Shown here piece by piece: positions 44,040 to 55,951 of a stretch of 64,000 nt of DNA (the first letter of the stretch is position 1; the number at the start of each line of letters is the position of its first letter). The stretch comes from Dermatemys mawii (Eukaryota; Chordata; Testudines; Dermatemydidae). The notes beneath the pieces are model-generated. The model saw only the letters and a list, made by a program, of their open reading frames with translations, did no database searches and had not been told where the DNA came from. A program made the position numbers and the translations under genes. Where the stretch lies: the NCBI GenBank assembly GCA_007922305.1, contig ML677334.1, forward strand, positions 17,277,853-17,341,852. Direction: 5' to 3'.

Positions 44040-44753
44040 CAGTGGTTCCCAAACTTTAACAACCTGTGAACCCCTTTCACTAAGATGTCAAGTCTTGTGA
44101 ACCCCTTCCTAAAGAATTTCCAGAGATTTTCTCCTTTACCTGAATATAAATTATAAAAGCAGTGATCTTTCAAATATAAAATTTGTTTTAAGACATGCTT
44201 ATTACACACTATTATTAATCAATACAGTATTTTATTACATTATGAAAATGGCAACGCTCTTCCAAGATCTCACTTTCGTAGCATGTATCACTTTGAATAA
44301 GCCTGTTATATAAGGCTCCTATGTTTCATCAAGAAGTATCAGATGTGAAACAGCATGAAAGTATTTAAGAAGCCAGCTCAAAATAGTTCAAGCATTCATG
44401 TTTGAGCAGTCCAGGCAAACAATGCACATTACAACAAAGCTTAAACTTGTTGTTCTTAATAATGTTAAAAACAATACTAGCTGCCTATTTCATTTTAAAA
44501 ACAGCAAAAAATATCCACCTCCCTTTCCATTTCTTATAAGGAGTCTTGAAGTTTAAATCTCTTCAGTGTGATAGAGATGCTTGCTTTGATTTGCTTAGCT
44601 CTTGGAAGTCTAGGGGCTCTGGGATGCTGTCCCTGTGCTGATCGTGGTCCCTAGGAACAGCTCTGTCCACCATTAGAGATTTTTTTTCTTGAGAACCCCC
44701 TGTAATGTTTTGTGAATCCCCAGGGGTGCACGGTTCCCAGTTTGGAACCACTG
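44040..44753. mobile_element. hAT element, 714 bp, with perfect 8-bp target duplication, inside an LTR
   Basis: Left end CAGTGGTTCCCAAACTTTAA, right end CCCAGTTTGGAACCACTG. Perfect CCTTAAAG repeats at 44032-44039 and 44754-44761. The pre-insertion site is visible as single-copy CCATTAAAG in the sister LTR at 37641-37649. No intact transposase frame is present (minus-strand frames at 44006-44209 and 44563-44799 lack domains), so it is non-autonomous or internally deleted. Confidence 0.95.
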
Positions 44754-45208
44754 CCTTAAAGGAATCCAGCTCAGGCCTCCACCTAGACACCCAAGTCAAA
44801 TATGATGAGGATTACTGAAGATCGCATTCATCATATATGCAAAAGTTTCTACCAATCCCAAAGGATCGGACACATTGCCTCCCAGGTTATTGAATATTCT
44901 AGATCTTACCCAAATACACACTTACAGCCAATTTTTATTAACTAAACTAAAATTTATTAAGAAAGGGGAGAGAGATAGAGAGTTGGTTAAAAGATCAGTA
45001 CACATATAGACTTGAGTACAATTCTCGAGATTCAGACTCATAACGGAGATGGTGAGCTTTGTAGATGCAAAAAGTTCTTTAAAAAATAGTTAATAGATTA
45101 TAGTCCACTGTCTGTATTCAGAGCGGTCCACTTAGAACTGGGATCTCAGGCCTTGTGACTTAGGCTTCCCCTGCGTGAAGCCTCAGGCAGATCAGGACCC
45201 AAGCCATT

Positions 45209-45300
45209 TTTTAATACCATTTAAGACCTTTAATACGTTTAATACCATTTAATACGGTATTAATACCATTTAATACATTTAAAGCATTTAATACTCTTTA
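45209..45300. repeat. AT-rich minisatellite of TTTAATACCA-type units
   Basis: About nine degenerate units around TTTAATAC, alternating TTTAATACCATTTAA, TTTAATACG and TTTAATACATTTAAAG. It is absent at the homologous place in the sister LTR (about 38060-38110), so it grew after the two copies diverged. Confidence 0.85.
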
Positions 45301-45559
45301 GGCCTTCTTGTGGCAGAGATAAATACAGCAATATCCTATGTTTACAGATCATTTAAATATTAAGATGTCCTTTTTTGTCTCTGAATTAACAGATTACAGC
45401 ACAGACAGGGCCTGTTTGATTACGTTGTCCACTGCCAATATATATGTAAATACACAAAAACATAAACATTAGCTTCCCATATGTCTCAAATGTCTCAAAT
45501 TTAAGCCTGAATCCTGCAGGATGCTTAACCTTTTCCAGTCATGTGTCATAGGTATATAA

Positions 45560-45858
45560 ACATTGCAGCTAGGAGTGAGTCCCAGCTTGGATAGACACAC
45601 ACACTCATTAGCTGTGCTTGAGCTGATGGGCTAACAATAGCGGTTTAGCCAGGGGCTGCTAGGATGGCAGCTTGGCCTCATCACCTGAGTACAAATCCAC
45701 CTGGATGCTCGGAGTATGGATTCAAGTGTCAGGCCTAAGCTATCACCAGTGCTACCCCTGGCTATGCTGCTATTTTAGTGCACTAACTCGTGTAGAGTTA
45801 GCATGTGTCTGTCCACTCAAGCTGGCAAGCCTGCTCCCAGCTGCAGTGTAGACATAAC
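45560..45858. mobile_element. Foldback TIR element
   Basis: Left end CATTGCAGCTAGGAG ... right end CTCCCAGCTGCAGTGTAGAC are inverted. The arms also pair at AGACACACACACTCATTAGC / GTTAGCATGTGTCTGTCCAC. A known turtle family of about 300 bp. It truncates the LTR to its left. Confidence 0.75.
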
Positions 45859-46873
45859 CATAACGTGAACTTCAGCCTGTATTTTGGAAAGAAGTTTAGG
45901 CAGGAATAGATTGAAACCAAGTTATTTTCCCACCCCTCCGTCTCATTTAAAGCTAGAATTTTACAGGGAGTTCAGTACCTGATAGACAGCTCTGGTGAGC
46001 AGGGTGGGTGGTAAGCGTTTGAGCTCCTTGTAAACACCTGTGCAGTGAGTTGTGTGAGCTGTGATGTCTTTGCTTTACGAATACTTTATTCAACTACTTC
46101 TGTTTAAATAACCTGGTCTGAATGTAACATAGCTAAACTAAAAGGGAGTAATTGTTTGCTATGTCACTCAAAGATCCCAGTAGGGACTGAGGCCCCATTC
46201 TGCTGAGAACTTTATAAACCCATAGGAAGACAGGCCCTTCTCTGAAGACTGTACAGTATAATGATTCTTTATTGATATTCTGCCAGTCTGTTTCAGTAGC
46301 TCTGTTCCTTATTGCATGTGCTGTGAGTTGCTACTAAAGTCTGATTGTGCACAGCCTGTGTACTTCAGTTGATTAGAGAAGTCAGACAGGATAGGTAAAT
46401 CCTGAAAATGTCAGTTTAATCATTGATGACTTTTTCCACTAGTTTTTATTTATCTGAAGAGAAAATGAGGAATAACTTAGACAATTTGTAGTGGTGAGCA
46501 CTGATTCTTGCTTATCTTACAATAACAGATGTCACCCTTCTGCCAGGTGGAGTCAGCAGCACCAGGGACCGGGTTCATTATCTAGGTGTTTCTCTTAACA
46601 CTTACTTACAAAACTGGCTCAATCCCTCAACCAATAAAATGGAATATTAAACACCAGCCCTGGGCACCTCTAAGAGGCAATAATTCCCCACTTGCAAGCA
46701 CGGAGCCTGCATAGCAAAGAAAATCTTGGATAAAGAGGAATCCAGCAGTAGTTTGGGAAAACACCACAGCCATTATTTGAAAGCATATGACCATGAACAA
46801 ACACCCACCCAGAGTACGTTGTGTGGTGTCCTTTGCCTCAATTACTCACCTAGCAGTGGGAAAGTCTAAGTGT
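45859..46873. other. Unassigned sequence
   Basis: No recognised repeat or gene. Confidence 0.5.
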
Positions 46874-47193
46874 AGGGCGACCATATTTCCTAAATTAAAA
46901 ATGGGATGGCTGGGCTCCTCTGAGCCACACCCTTTCCACTACGTAGGGCTCGTCAGAGCAACCCCCTGAAACCCACGATGCGCAGTGCTGAGCACTCGCC
47001 AATGTTCCTTTGCACCCCCTGTGGGGCACACCTGGCATTTCTGGTAAACTGGGCATTTGTGCGTTTGCTTTCGCCAAATCAGTTGGCAAAAGCAAATGGG
47101 ACAAATGCCCATTTTTATCAAAGAAAGTCAGGATGTCCGGGGCAAGGCGTAAAAAGCGGACTGTCCCAAACAAAACAGGATGCATGGTCACCC
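46874..47193. mobile_element. Non-autonomous TIR element with central palindrome
   Basis: Left terminus AGGGCGACCATATTTCC and right terminus GGATGCATGGTCACCC are inverted. CGGACTGTCCC near the right end fits a common turtle element with a GGTGACCAGAT-type end. A 62-bp interrupted palindrome lies at 47050-47111 (TGGGCATTTG...CAAATGCCCA, loop about 5 nt). Overlapping frames on both strands, up to 179 codons (47010-47549), are artefacts of this element and its flank. Confidence 0.7.
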
Positions 47194-49511
47194 AGACAAG
47201 TGTTCCTTTAAGACTTCACTCCTCTCTCCCTGCACTGCAACCCAGTCACAGTTATTGTCCATGGTCAGTGTTCAGAGGTGCATTCATGTGGGTTCATCTC
47301 CCACCACATGCTGGGGGGGAAGGAAGGGGCATTGAGCAATGCCTCAGCGGCTGTGCCACGGCTGCAACTGGCTTGCAGGCAACACTGTTAACTCTGCCAC
47401 CACTGGTTGCTGCTCCCACTGCACTCTGCTACTGCCCTATCGCTGCTACTGCCACATCGTGTTCTGAGGTTCCATCACTTAACCCAGCTCCCAGTGATTT
47501 CAGAGGTAGCAGAGAATCTCACCATAACACGGTCCCACACCAGACCTAAGGCTCCGCATATGGTTAATAGTGACTTCAGCTCTAGTGGTCAGTGAACAAA
47601 ACAAGGACTAAACTGAGTCTAATCAGCTCTCTCTTTAAACAGTGGAGAGGGTAGGGTCAAATGAAGCCTAGGACTCTTTTTTTTTTTTCACAGGGATTTG
47701 TCACTCCTACCCTCTGCTTAGCAAGTGAGGTTTAGTTTAGGGGAAACCGCATCAATCAGGACAGGTTAAGAACAGTTCTGCTGCCCTTTACTGGTACAAT
47801 AGGATAACATTTTATTATGCCTGCACTAAATGCTACAATGATTTGTAACCCAACACCAGCCAAAACTGATCTCTTTGACAAAGCAGTGCCCTCCGCCAAA
47901 TACTGAGGCAGAGTAGTTCTGTTTATGCAAATATGGTCTGTTACTGAAGTCTCTTTCCTTAGTTCATCAGTAGATGTCAAGAGAGCTCATTCAGACCCTG
48001 ATTACACAGATAATGCTATAGATTTATCATTTAAGGAACTTCAATAAATGCCTTTCTGAGCAATTCCCCAGGGCCCACTGAAGATTAGAGCTCACAAAAG
48101 CCTTAATTAAATTTTGCTGTTCTTCATAGGGGAAACTTATTTCCTTATTTTCTCCAACGCAGAAAGATTGCAGATGCGGGCTGGGTGATAGTTCTTTCTA
48201 CTAACCATTTAGTTATGGAAAGGAATCAGATCTGATCATCCAACATGACCTTCTTGAACTTGATGCCAATAATAAATGACTTACATTCCTTTCACTGGAG
48301 ACTTCAGGATTGTTTTCACATTGGGACTTATAAGACGCTGCAGAACAGTTGAGATCTTTTCCAAATTAGTATTCACTCTGTATACTTTTGTTAGACATCC
48401 TCCTCCCCCGACAATTAGCTTTTGATTGCTGGAATAACTAGAACTCCTGAATCACTTCTTTGTGATACAACTTCAAACTTGCTGCTAATGCAGAGGAAAG
48501 GGGTATCTTCTGTTTCCATTTGCCCTTGACTTTAAGACCACTTAAAAAAAAAAAGGATTTAAAGTGTACTCATTCCAGTTACAGGGCCTCAAAGAGTGCT
48601 GTATTTTATTATTACTTTGTCATTACCTCCCCAGATCAGGAGTGGGTAACTTGCATACCTGCTGCCTTTGTTGGATGTGGCAGCCATTTTTCAGATTCCT
48701 CTTTTGGAATCAAACCATGATTTCCTATTATCAGTGGTGGTCACAGTAGATATGAGAATGTCATTGCTGCCACAAGCACATGTGATCAGCCTGAGGTTGT
48801 CTGGAGTCACCAAAGCAGCTGCCCTTGAAGACACATGGTCTTGATTATGACTGAACACTAATTCAGGTTCCCTTTCTGCAGTAGCTCTTTCAACTCTCAT
48901 ATGAAGAGGGAGGATTTGGAAAATCTCTATGAGAATTAAAAATTACTCAGACAGTTTTATAGCTGGTGACTGAGGAAATAACTTTGTGGAGACTACTTTT
49001 AGGAGTTGTGGTTGGTGGGTTTTTTGGGGGTTTCTAAGGAGACAGGAACGCGGGAAACTAGCAAAGGATAAATCACTCACTTGTGATTCTGCTATTCTGA
49101 AGTTTATTTACTACAAAGTGAAATTTTGAGTACAAGTAATGAGGTATAAAAGTCAAAAATAGTTACAAGAAAAATAAAGAGAATTATTTCTCGTGTTTAA
49201 CTTAACAAATTATATTCCATTCAAGCAAAATTTTTCACCAAGTGTGAGATTATTGTCCAAACTCTACTTCCCAATGGTGGAGTCGTGGGCTTTGCTCAGC
49301 TCAGTTGCCAAGTATGGCAGATAGATTCATCAGGGATGGGGACAATCAGCCAGGAAGGACACTTTTTAGAGAGACCCTGAAATCCAGCAGTGATATTTAC
49401 CTGACTTGGAACTCCATTATGGAAGTCAATGGAGTCCATCATGCTAAAGATTTGCTCCCGTTGTCTTATCAAGAATATAAATTCAGGGGACCAAAATGAT
49501 GACTGGTGATA
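47194..49511. other. Unassigned sequence
   Basis: No repeat or exon that I can support. It contains runs of T (47677-47688) and A (48543-48554). Short frames such as 48520-48720 lack domains. Confidence 0.5.
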
Positions 49512-50417
49512 CCAGAGGATGGTTGTGATGCCCAAACTGTTTGTGGACCCTCGTTGAAATTTTACAATTAAAAAAAAAATGGAGAACGTGGTGGGAAGAT
49601 GTAGAATGATGACTGGGGCCTATTTTTGGCAAAGGAATTTTGCTAAAGCAGCTAAAGAATCAGAGGGAAAGCAAATAGCACAATAGACAAAACCACGAAA
49701 AGATTGGAGGGGAAAACTGGATGTTCAGGGAAATTATTGTGCTGCCTTTGAAAGAAAAAGTTCCCACTCTACCCTAGTTGTATATTGAATTAAACACCTG
49801 AAATGTATGTAGGACTCCGGCCGTGAGCTCAGTCTTTTTGTTCTCAGTGTCCTGCTAAGTGTGAGGCTGAAATTGAAAGTTTTCTCCAAGTATTTGTATA
49901 TTTCATGAAGGCTGTTCTAGTTTGTGCTTCATTTACTTCTCCTTCACCCTACTATAGCCATCAACTGTTGTGCCCCCTGGGCTCTTTTATGTGCTTTGAA
50001 GGGAGAGTAAACAACCCTTGATTTGTTAATTCCCTAGGAAATAAGGAGGGTCTAGGGCAGGCGGGGCACTGGCAGGCATAGTACAGCACAGCCCCTGCCT
50101 CTCGCCCTGGCTGGCTGGCTGTGGTTTTTGCCTTGGTTACTCACTCCTTAGCGAAGGGCCAAGTGTTGGAGTCACTGCTGGTCAGTGGCAGGTTGCAGCT
50201 GCATTTTTTGAGACACATTTCTACACCTACATACAGTATTACTGACATTTACTGTCCTTGTGCAAGCAAGTGGCCACCCATTCCAGCAATCAGAGGCATT
50301 CTCCAGGTGCTCAGCCTGGGACTTCAGAGTGGGAAGGGCGCTGGCACCCTTCTGAGGGGTGGAGGGACGGAGGAGACAGTGTTTCTGCAGCTAACACCTT
50401 GGGAACTTCTGCAAGAG
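49512..50417 (+). repeat. Left arm of a 906-bp inverted repeat
   Basis: From GAGGATGGTTGTGATGCCC (49516) to CTTGGGAACTTCTGCAAG (50417) this is the reverse complement, with substitutions and small indels, of 52549-53453. Shared landmarks, in order: GGTTGTGATGCCCAAACTGT; TTGGCAAAGGAATTTTGCTA; GGGAAATTATTGTGCTGCCT; AATTAAACACCTGAAATGT; ATATTTCATGAAGGCT; TCTCCTTCACC; AGGAGGGTCTAGGGCAGG; TGGCTGTGGTTTTTGCCT; CAGTGTTTCTG; CACCTTGGGAACTTCTGC. Homology ends near 49512 on the outside. Confidence 0.93.
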
Positions 50418-50869
50418 CAAGACTTGGCTGGGTGCTGCCCAGCTTTAGGGTTGCTGAGTGCTGCTTAATGGTTTCCTGCCCCAAGGAGGCCTGTTGGTCC
50501 TACAGTGAAAAGGTATCTTTTTGGAGAGATCATCCATACCGTACATATCCATTTAGAACATACATGGATCAGCGAGAGAGATCTAGATCTGTCAAGCAAG
50601 ACCACAGTTTGTTTTCACAGCAGACATTTGCGTGGTTGTTCCAAACATTAGCTTTTGAATTCCATACCGCTATGCAGTAACTGCACAGGCTTGCTTCTTA
50701 TTGGTCAAGTCATGTCAGGTGTGCAATTAATAGTAGGAGGACAGTAAGGGGGTGGGGGGAAATGCCACCTAACAAGATACACATTCAACAGACCCTAATG
50801 GCTATGTTTAAATGTAAAAGAGAGGAAATGTCAGTCAAAAGTAGCAACAAATGAAGAAGCTGAAACTAG

Positions 50870-52510
50870 TCATCCACGGGGAAAAGTGCTGACACTTTTA
50901 CACCTTTGTCATGTGGTGAGCCACAGTCACCACAAAGAGGACACAAATAAATCTGCTGAATTGCCAGATAAGAAAACTGATACTCCACCACCATACCCTG
51001 CTTTGTGGTCAAAAATGTAATCGGAGGAGTTCAAAGAGAAAAACTACTGGCTTTTTGCTTTGGGAGGTAAATTTGGGTGCGTAGTATGTCACGATGTTTC
51101 AGATTTGAAGCTGCATTCTGCAAGCGGGGTTAACATCTTTTCAAACCGGGCCTCTTGTGAAATATCCTTGTATGGAAAGAATAGAGAGACAGAGCTGTCT
51201 TCCCTTTGCAAAAAAACCCATAAGAAATCTGCAGTTCACATGGAGGCTGAAAAAATTAAAGCCATGGCTAAAAAAAAGAAACTCTTCTTAATCTGAATGC
51301 TAAATGTGAAGAAGCAGCATTTCAAACTACTGCTCGTGTATTCCGAACAACCTACTACATTCCCAAAACAAATTCACCACTCTGTGACCACAAGAGCCTT
51401 ACTGGCCTACAGCAAATCAACGGAATTGAAATGGGCATTTGTTGCATAGAACTGTTTGTGGAGACCTAATCAATCATATAACCACTGAAATGAAAAAATT
51501 GTCAACAAAATCGACAATAAATCAAATGACAGTACTTGTTGATGAATCGACTACTCTCGCTGGAAACTACAAAAACTCAAAAACATCATTTTTTGAAAGC
51601 TAGTATAGAGGGAATCATGAGGCCACTTGCGTTTCCTCTGAAGTTGATCAAGCTACAAAGTGCAACAGCTGAAGCTATGAAAGGGGAAACTTCAAAATGC
51701 TTCCTGCATTGTGGGTTCACTAAAGAACTATTATTGGAAATGTCGATCAGCTTTTGTAGTGACTGTGCATATGTGATGTTAGGAGTCAAAGCTGGTGTTA
51801 GGAAAACTACTACAAATGGACTTTCCTAATGTGGTGATATGGCATTGTCTCAACTATAGACTGGAACTTGCTGTTGATGAAGCTTTAGAAGTCACCAGAG
51901 GTACAAATGACTTCAAGGCTTTTTTGGATGCATTATGTTCCTTGTACAGTCAATCACCAAAAAACTCTCAAACTGAGTGCTCATGGCAATGAATTACATA
52001 TTATACTTTAAAAAATTGGGAAAGTGTTCAATTGTAAGGTGGGTGGTGTCAACATGGAGAGCAATCAATGCAGTGTGGCGAACATGCTGTGTTTTGGCAA
52101 ACCACTTTGAGGCTGCCTCACAAGACCAGTCAAGAGTCGGAAGCGAACGTATTACATTTCAAGGACTACACTCAGTGATGTGTTCTGTAAATTTCACCAG
52201 AAACCTTTCTTTAATGCTGGATGTGCTGACAGAACTGAAAAACTTGTCTGAGGTGTTACAAGACCCTTCCAAAAGCAGACAGCCTCATGAAAATATACGT
52301 CAAGAGAATCAAAAGTCTAAAAACAGACCAAGGAGTTCAGCCTTCTGAGCTTCTTCAGAGTGAACAATCCATGACGATCAAAAACCGCAAAATAAACTGC
52401 ACTGGAAAAAGCCCCAGTATCAACTAGTCTCAATTCATTCAAGCAGTCATTGACAGCATGAGGCCAAAACTATTCACAATTGCCTCAAACACAACCGATC
52501 AAAGCACACA
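50870..52510 (+). pseudogene. Decayed hAT-superfamily transposase (KIAA1586-like group)
   Basis: hAT transposases cut and paste DNA using an RNase-H-fold DDE core with an inserted helical domain. Across several frames the order is: PPYPALWSK (about 50990), KFGCVVCHDVSDLKLHS zinc-finger-like start (51069 on), ICSTAYY-like TTYYIPK, a first catalytic-Asp block VLVDESTTL (Asp codon 51541), the second-acid region FCSDCAYVMLG (about 51755; family form is D-G-A), then IWHCLNYRLELAVDEA (51837 on), where the conserved C-x2-H reads C-L-N-Y, then VVSTWRAINAVW and FQGLHSVMC. There are at least five frame breaks or stops. It resembles, from memory, the transposon-derived vertebrate protein KIAA1586. It lies centrally between the inverted repeat arms, ending about 40 bp before the right one. 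Confidence 0.82.
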
Positions 52511-52548
52511 TGAATAAAGGGCTTCCATTTATAAGAATTTAATTAACT

Positions 52549-53453
52549 TGCAGAAGTTCCCAAGGTGTCAGCCACAGAAACACTGTCTCCCCCATCCTCC
52601 CCCACTCCTCCAAAAGGGTGATGGTGCCTTCCGCATGGGCTGTGCGCCTGGAGAATGCGCCCGGCTTCTGGAATGGGTGGCCGATTGCTGTATGTGTCAA
52701 ACAATGCTGCTGCAGCCTGCTGCTGACCAGCAGCGACCCCAGCAACCTGCAGCTGCTGCTGCCCCTGGCACTGAGCTGGATCCGCCAAAAAGTAAGTAAA
52801 CCGAGGCAAAAACCACAGCCAGCCAGCCAGCCAGTGGGCAAGGAGCTGCGCTGTACCATGCCTGCCAGTGCCCTGCCTGCCCTAGACCCTCCCTATTTCC
52901 TAGCAAGTTAACAGATGAAGAACTGTTTAATCTCCCTTCCAGGCACATAAAAGGGCACAGCGGGAACACCGATGAGTGGCTGTAGTAAGGTGAAGGAGAA
53001 GTGAATGAAGACCATGTAGAATAGCCTTCATGAAATATAAAAGATACTTTGACAAAATTTTGTCAATTTCAGCCTTGCACTTGGCAGGATACTGGGAGAA
53101 AAAAAAACCCACAAAGGGGGGTGGGGGATCTCAGATCTCTATGTCCTAGCACATTTCAGGTGTTTAATTCAATATAGAACTGGGGTGGAGTGGAAACTTT
53201 TTTCTTCCAAAGGCAGCACAATAATTTCCCTGAAAATCCAGTTTTTCCCTCTGATCTCTTTGTGGTTTTGTCTATTGGGCTATTTTGCTTTCTCTGTGAT
53301 TCTTTAGTTGCTTTAGCAAAATTCTTTTGCCAAAAATAAGCCCTAATCATCATGACTCATCTTTTCACCACATTCTCTCTCCCTTTTTTTTTAATTTAAA
53401 ATAACATTTCAACAAGGGTCTGCAAACAGTTTGGGCATCACAACCATCCTGGG
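52549..53453 (-). repeat. Right arm of the 906-bp inverted repeat
   Basis: Reverse complement of the left arm from CTTGCAGAAGTTCCCAAGG (52548) to CATCACAACCATCCTGG (53436-53453). It is G+C-rich near its inner end (CAGCCTGCTGCTGACCAGCA) and A+T-rich near its outer end. The minus-strand frame 52539-52859 and plus frame 50121-50468 are the same stretch of the two arms read in the same sense; both lose the frame at different points, so no protein is implied. Confidence 0.93.
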
Positions 53454-54799
53454 ATGGGGAGGGAATGGGATAGATTTGAACTTGGAAATGGTCCCCAATT
53501 CTGATTATATTTGTGTATTATACTCTTGGATCCCCTCATCCAGGGCAGAAAAGAACTGCCCCTTTGTCACATCAACAACTGTGAAATAAACAAGGATGGC
53601 AGAAATGGCTCCAAATCCTGCAGGTTGAACCGTGGAGGGAACCGCTGAGTTAAAGCTGTTCTGCAGGTGCCCTGTTCAGGCTTCTTCTTCAGCCAGTCCC
53701 TCTCTTCCCCACCGCAAGCTGGAGAGGAGCCGCTGCCCCTTCTGAGTGTGAGGAGGGGGTGAAGTGCGGAGCCTTGCCACCTGCCACAGCCTGGAGAAGG
53801 AGGACACAGAGAAACAAATGGACAGTGAGTTTTCACTTTCCTGGCTGTGAGTTTAAGCTGTTATGCAGCCTAAAAAAGTGAAAGTAAGCCGATACTGAAT
53901 GCTTCAGTCACTTTCTTAACGGTACGCTGTACCAACCTGAACCAGCTTACTTTCACTCCTGTCTGTGTCTAGGGACCGAGCATTATCGACGGTGGAAAAA
54001 CAGGTTTCCAGTGAGACAGATGCTTTTATATAGTTGGTTATTTACATGTAAATTGCGTTTTCTGTAGTTCACAATGAGTCTCCTCTCACCAGTCTGAACT
54101 GAATGCTAACAAAGCACTGTGAAAACCTGAGTGCACGCGAGAGAAAAAAGCAATAGAGATTTGCTGGAATATGTTTGGGGGTCAAAGAAGACACCTTGGC
54201 ATCCTTCACCTAAGAAATAAATGTACAGCAAGTTTACTTAATGGAAAATGGATCTCAGCGAGGCTTGACTGAACTTGTTGGAGAGAAGTTTGGATGAAAT
54301 AAACTTCTTTAGACAAGAGGATAAATTGTTAGTTAAGTTTAATCTCTAGAAAGCACGTTATGATTGTTGTGTTTGACCTTTTGTTTCCATATTCTTACTC
54401 ACTATCACTGGGAACTCGACTTTGATATAGTGAAAAGAATAAAGTTATCTGAGTGCTGTGGTGCTAAGCAAAGATTGAGTTGAATCTTAACAGCTGGGGT
54501 GTACTGCTTGCTTTGGGATTCACCGGTCTCGTAACTGAGTGGTGGATGAAGGCCTGGATGGTACAGGAATGCTTGATTTGTTCAGAGAGTGGTGTGTGTC
54601 TATCACTACTTGTGGAGGCCTGGAAGTTAGTGCTTGTGCTACCAGAGGCTAGTAGCATCTGTCAGGGAGCCAGCTGTAGCAAGTCAGTCTGCTAATACCA
54701 CACTGTGTGTTGCTGATCCAGGCAAGAACTCCTTTATTGACTTCCTGATAGGTGGAGGGGCAGAACTAAGCTTCTATTTGACCCAGCAGTAGCCAGAGC
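53454..54799. other. Unassigned, with a small foldback remnant
   Basis: GTGAAAGTAAGC (53878-53889) and GCTTACTTTCAC (53945-53956) are perfect inverted 12-mers around GGTACGCTGTACC, matching a small turtle foldback repeat. The rest is unrecognised; the 89-codon minus frame 53567-53836 has no domain. Confidence 0.5.
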
Positions 54800-55170
54800 T
54801 TGTTGACTACTCAACATGTTCCACCCCATAGCTGCACTTGAACCTGCTTCCTAGTCTCATCCATCCCACGTTTTCTCCGACTCCTGGCCAGCCTACTCTT
54901 GTATCCACTCCAGTCTCTGCCCTTCTCCATCCTTGACACCCTTGGCTCTGACCTCCAACTCTGCTTCCTGGCCATGTCTCTGGCTCACTCCCATAGCTCT
55001 GACATTCAGCTTCTGAACCCTGGTTCTGACCCTCCTTTCCGCTCATAACCACGCCCCATAGGTGTTTCCTGCGCCTGAATCCTGTCTCTGGTTTGACTGT
55101 GCTTTAATCTCCAGGTAAGTCACTCCCATGCCTCTGACCACTAGGCATGACCACCCTCTTCCCAGACTTG
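54800..55170 (+). repeat. Pyrimidine-rich imperfect repeat tract
   Basis: C/T-rich plus strand with recurring CTGGCC, GGCTCTGACC, CTGGTTCTGACC and CTCTGACCACT words, resembling the leader of a turtle LTR element. It explains the Gly/Glu-rich minus frame at 54807-55052. Confidence 0.5.
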
Positions 55171-55951
55171 ATCCTAACAGTTTCAGGGAGCTGATCCACA
55201 GCAGGCACAGACAAAAATTCCTCCCACTAATGGTAGTGGGTGGTGAGTTGCCTCTCAACCCATGGTAACTCTGGGAAGTGTCAGACCTACACAACTGCTC
55301 TCTAGTAAGCAAGTAGGAGGGCCCCAGCAGTTTTTTTTTTTTCTGTTTCACATAATGTTGATTCAGTGCTGATTCAGATACAAGTGTCACCTATTTAATC
55401 ACCAAAAATGCCTGCTATTGCACCTGATATTAGACAGGAAAAAAACACATTTTTTTTTTCCTGAAGTGATATGTCAGAGCACAGTTTGCGGTGGTCTGAC
55501 TGCAGACCTTTAGTTTTCACTATGAACCATTCTCAGATAGAAAACCAGCCTTATTCTTTTTTTGCCTTTCAGTGAATTTTGCTGCCTACTTTCTCAGAAC
55601 CTTGGGATTATTTTGCTATTAGCTGGAAGGCCGTGCTGTCAGAACTACTCACTCCAACTGCCTCAGTCTGTGCAATTTCCCTCTACAACAATGAAGCTGT
55701 TGCATGTGAATTCACGGAAGAGTAGAGGTGGTGATTGGTTGATTTATCTCTGAGACCAACGGTGGTCTAGGACTTTTGGCATAGATATGTGCTAAAAGCC
55801 CATGCTGTCACACAGGTGTAATTCATAAATGACAGCTTCAAAATTGAATAGCAATAGATCATGAATCCTAGTGACGATCTAACCTCATTAGAGATTCTGT
55901 ATAAAGAGATCTCCGCCATGCTTGTAGCTTTTCCCATCACTTTACCCCAAC
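55171..55951. other. Unassigned sequence
   Basis: No recognised feature apart from T-runs (55330-55341, 55450-55459). Confidence 0.5.

Larger units (their letters stand above)
43866..45559. mobile_element. Second copy of the 37469 LTR family, interrupted and 3'-truncated
   Basis: Begins TGCAGATTGGAGTCCCAGAG and is colinear with 37469-38659, but is split by the hAT at 44040-44753 and stops at about 45559, some 80 bp short of the end, where a foldback element begins. Without the hAT it is about 970 bp. It carries a private AT-rich minisatellite (45209-45300). Confidence 0.85.

Noticed and set aside
47010..47549. 179-codon open frame, the longest in the window
   Set aside because: It starts inside the TIR element 46874-47193 and continues into low-complexity Ala/Thr/Pro-rich DNA; overlapping frames exist on both strands and no domain is visible.
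50121..52859. Paired frames 50121-50468 (plus) and 52539-52859 (minus) as a conserved protein
   Set aside because: They are the same part of the two inverted arms; similarity is from DNA homology, and both have early frame loss relative to each other.
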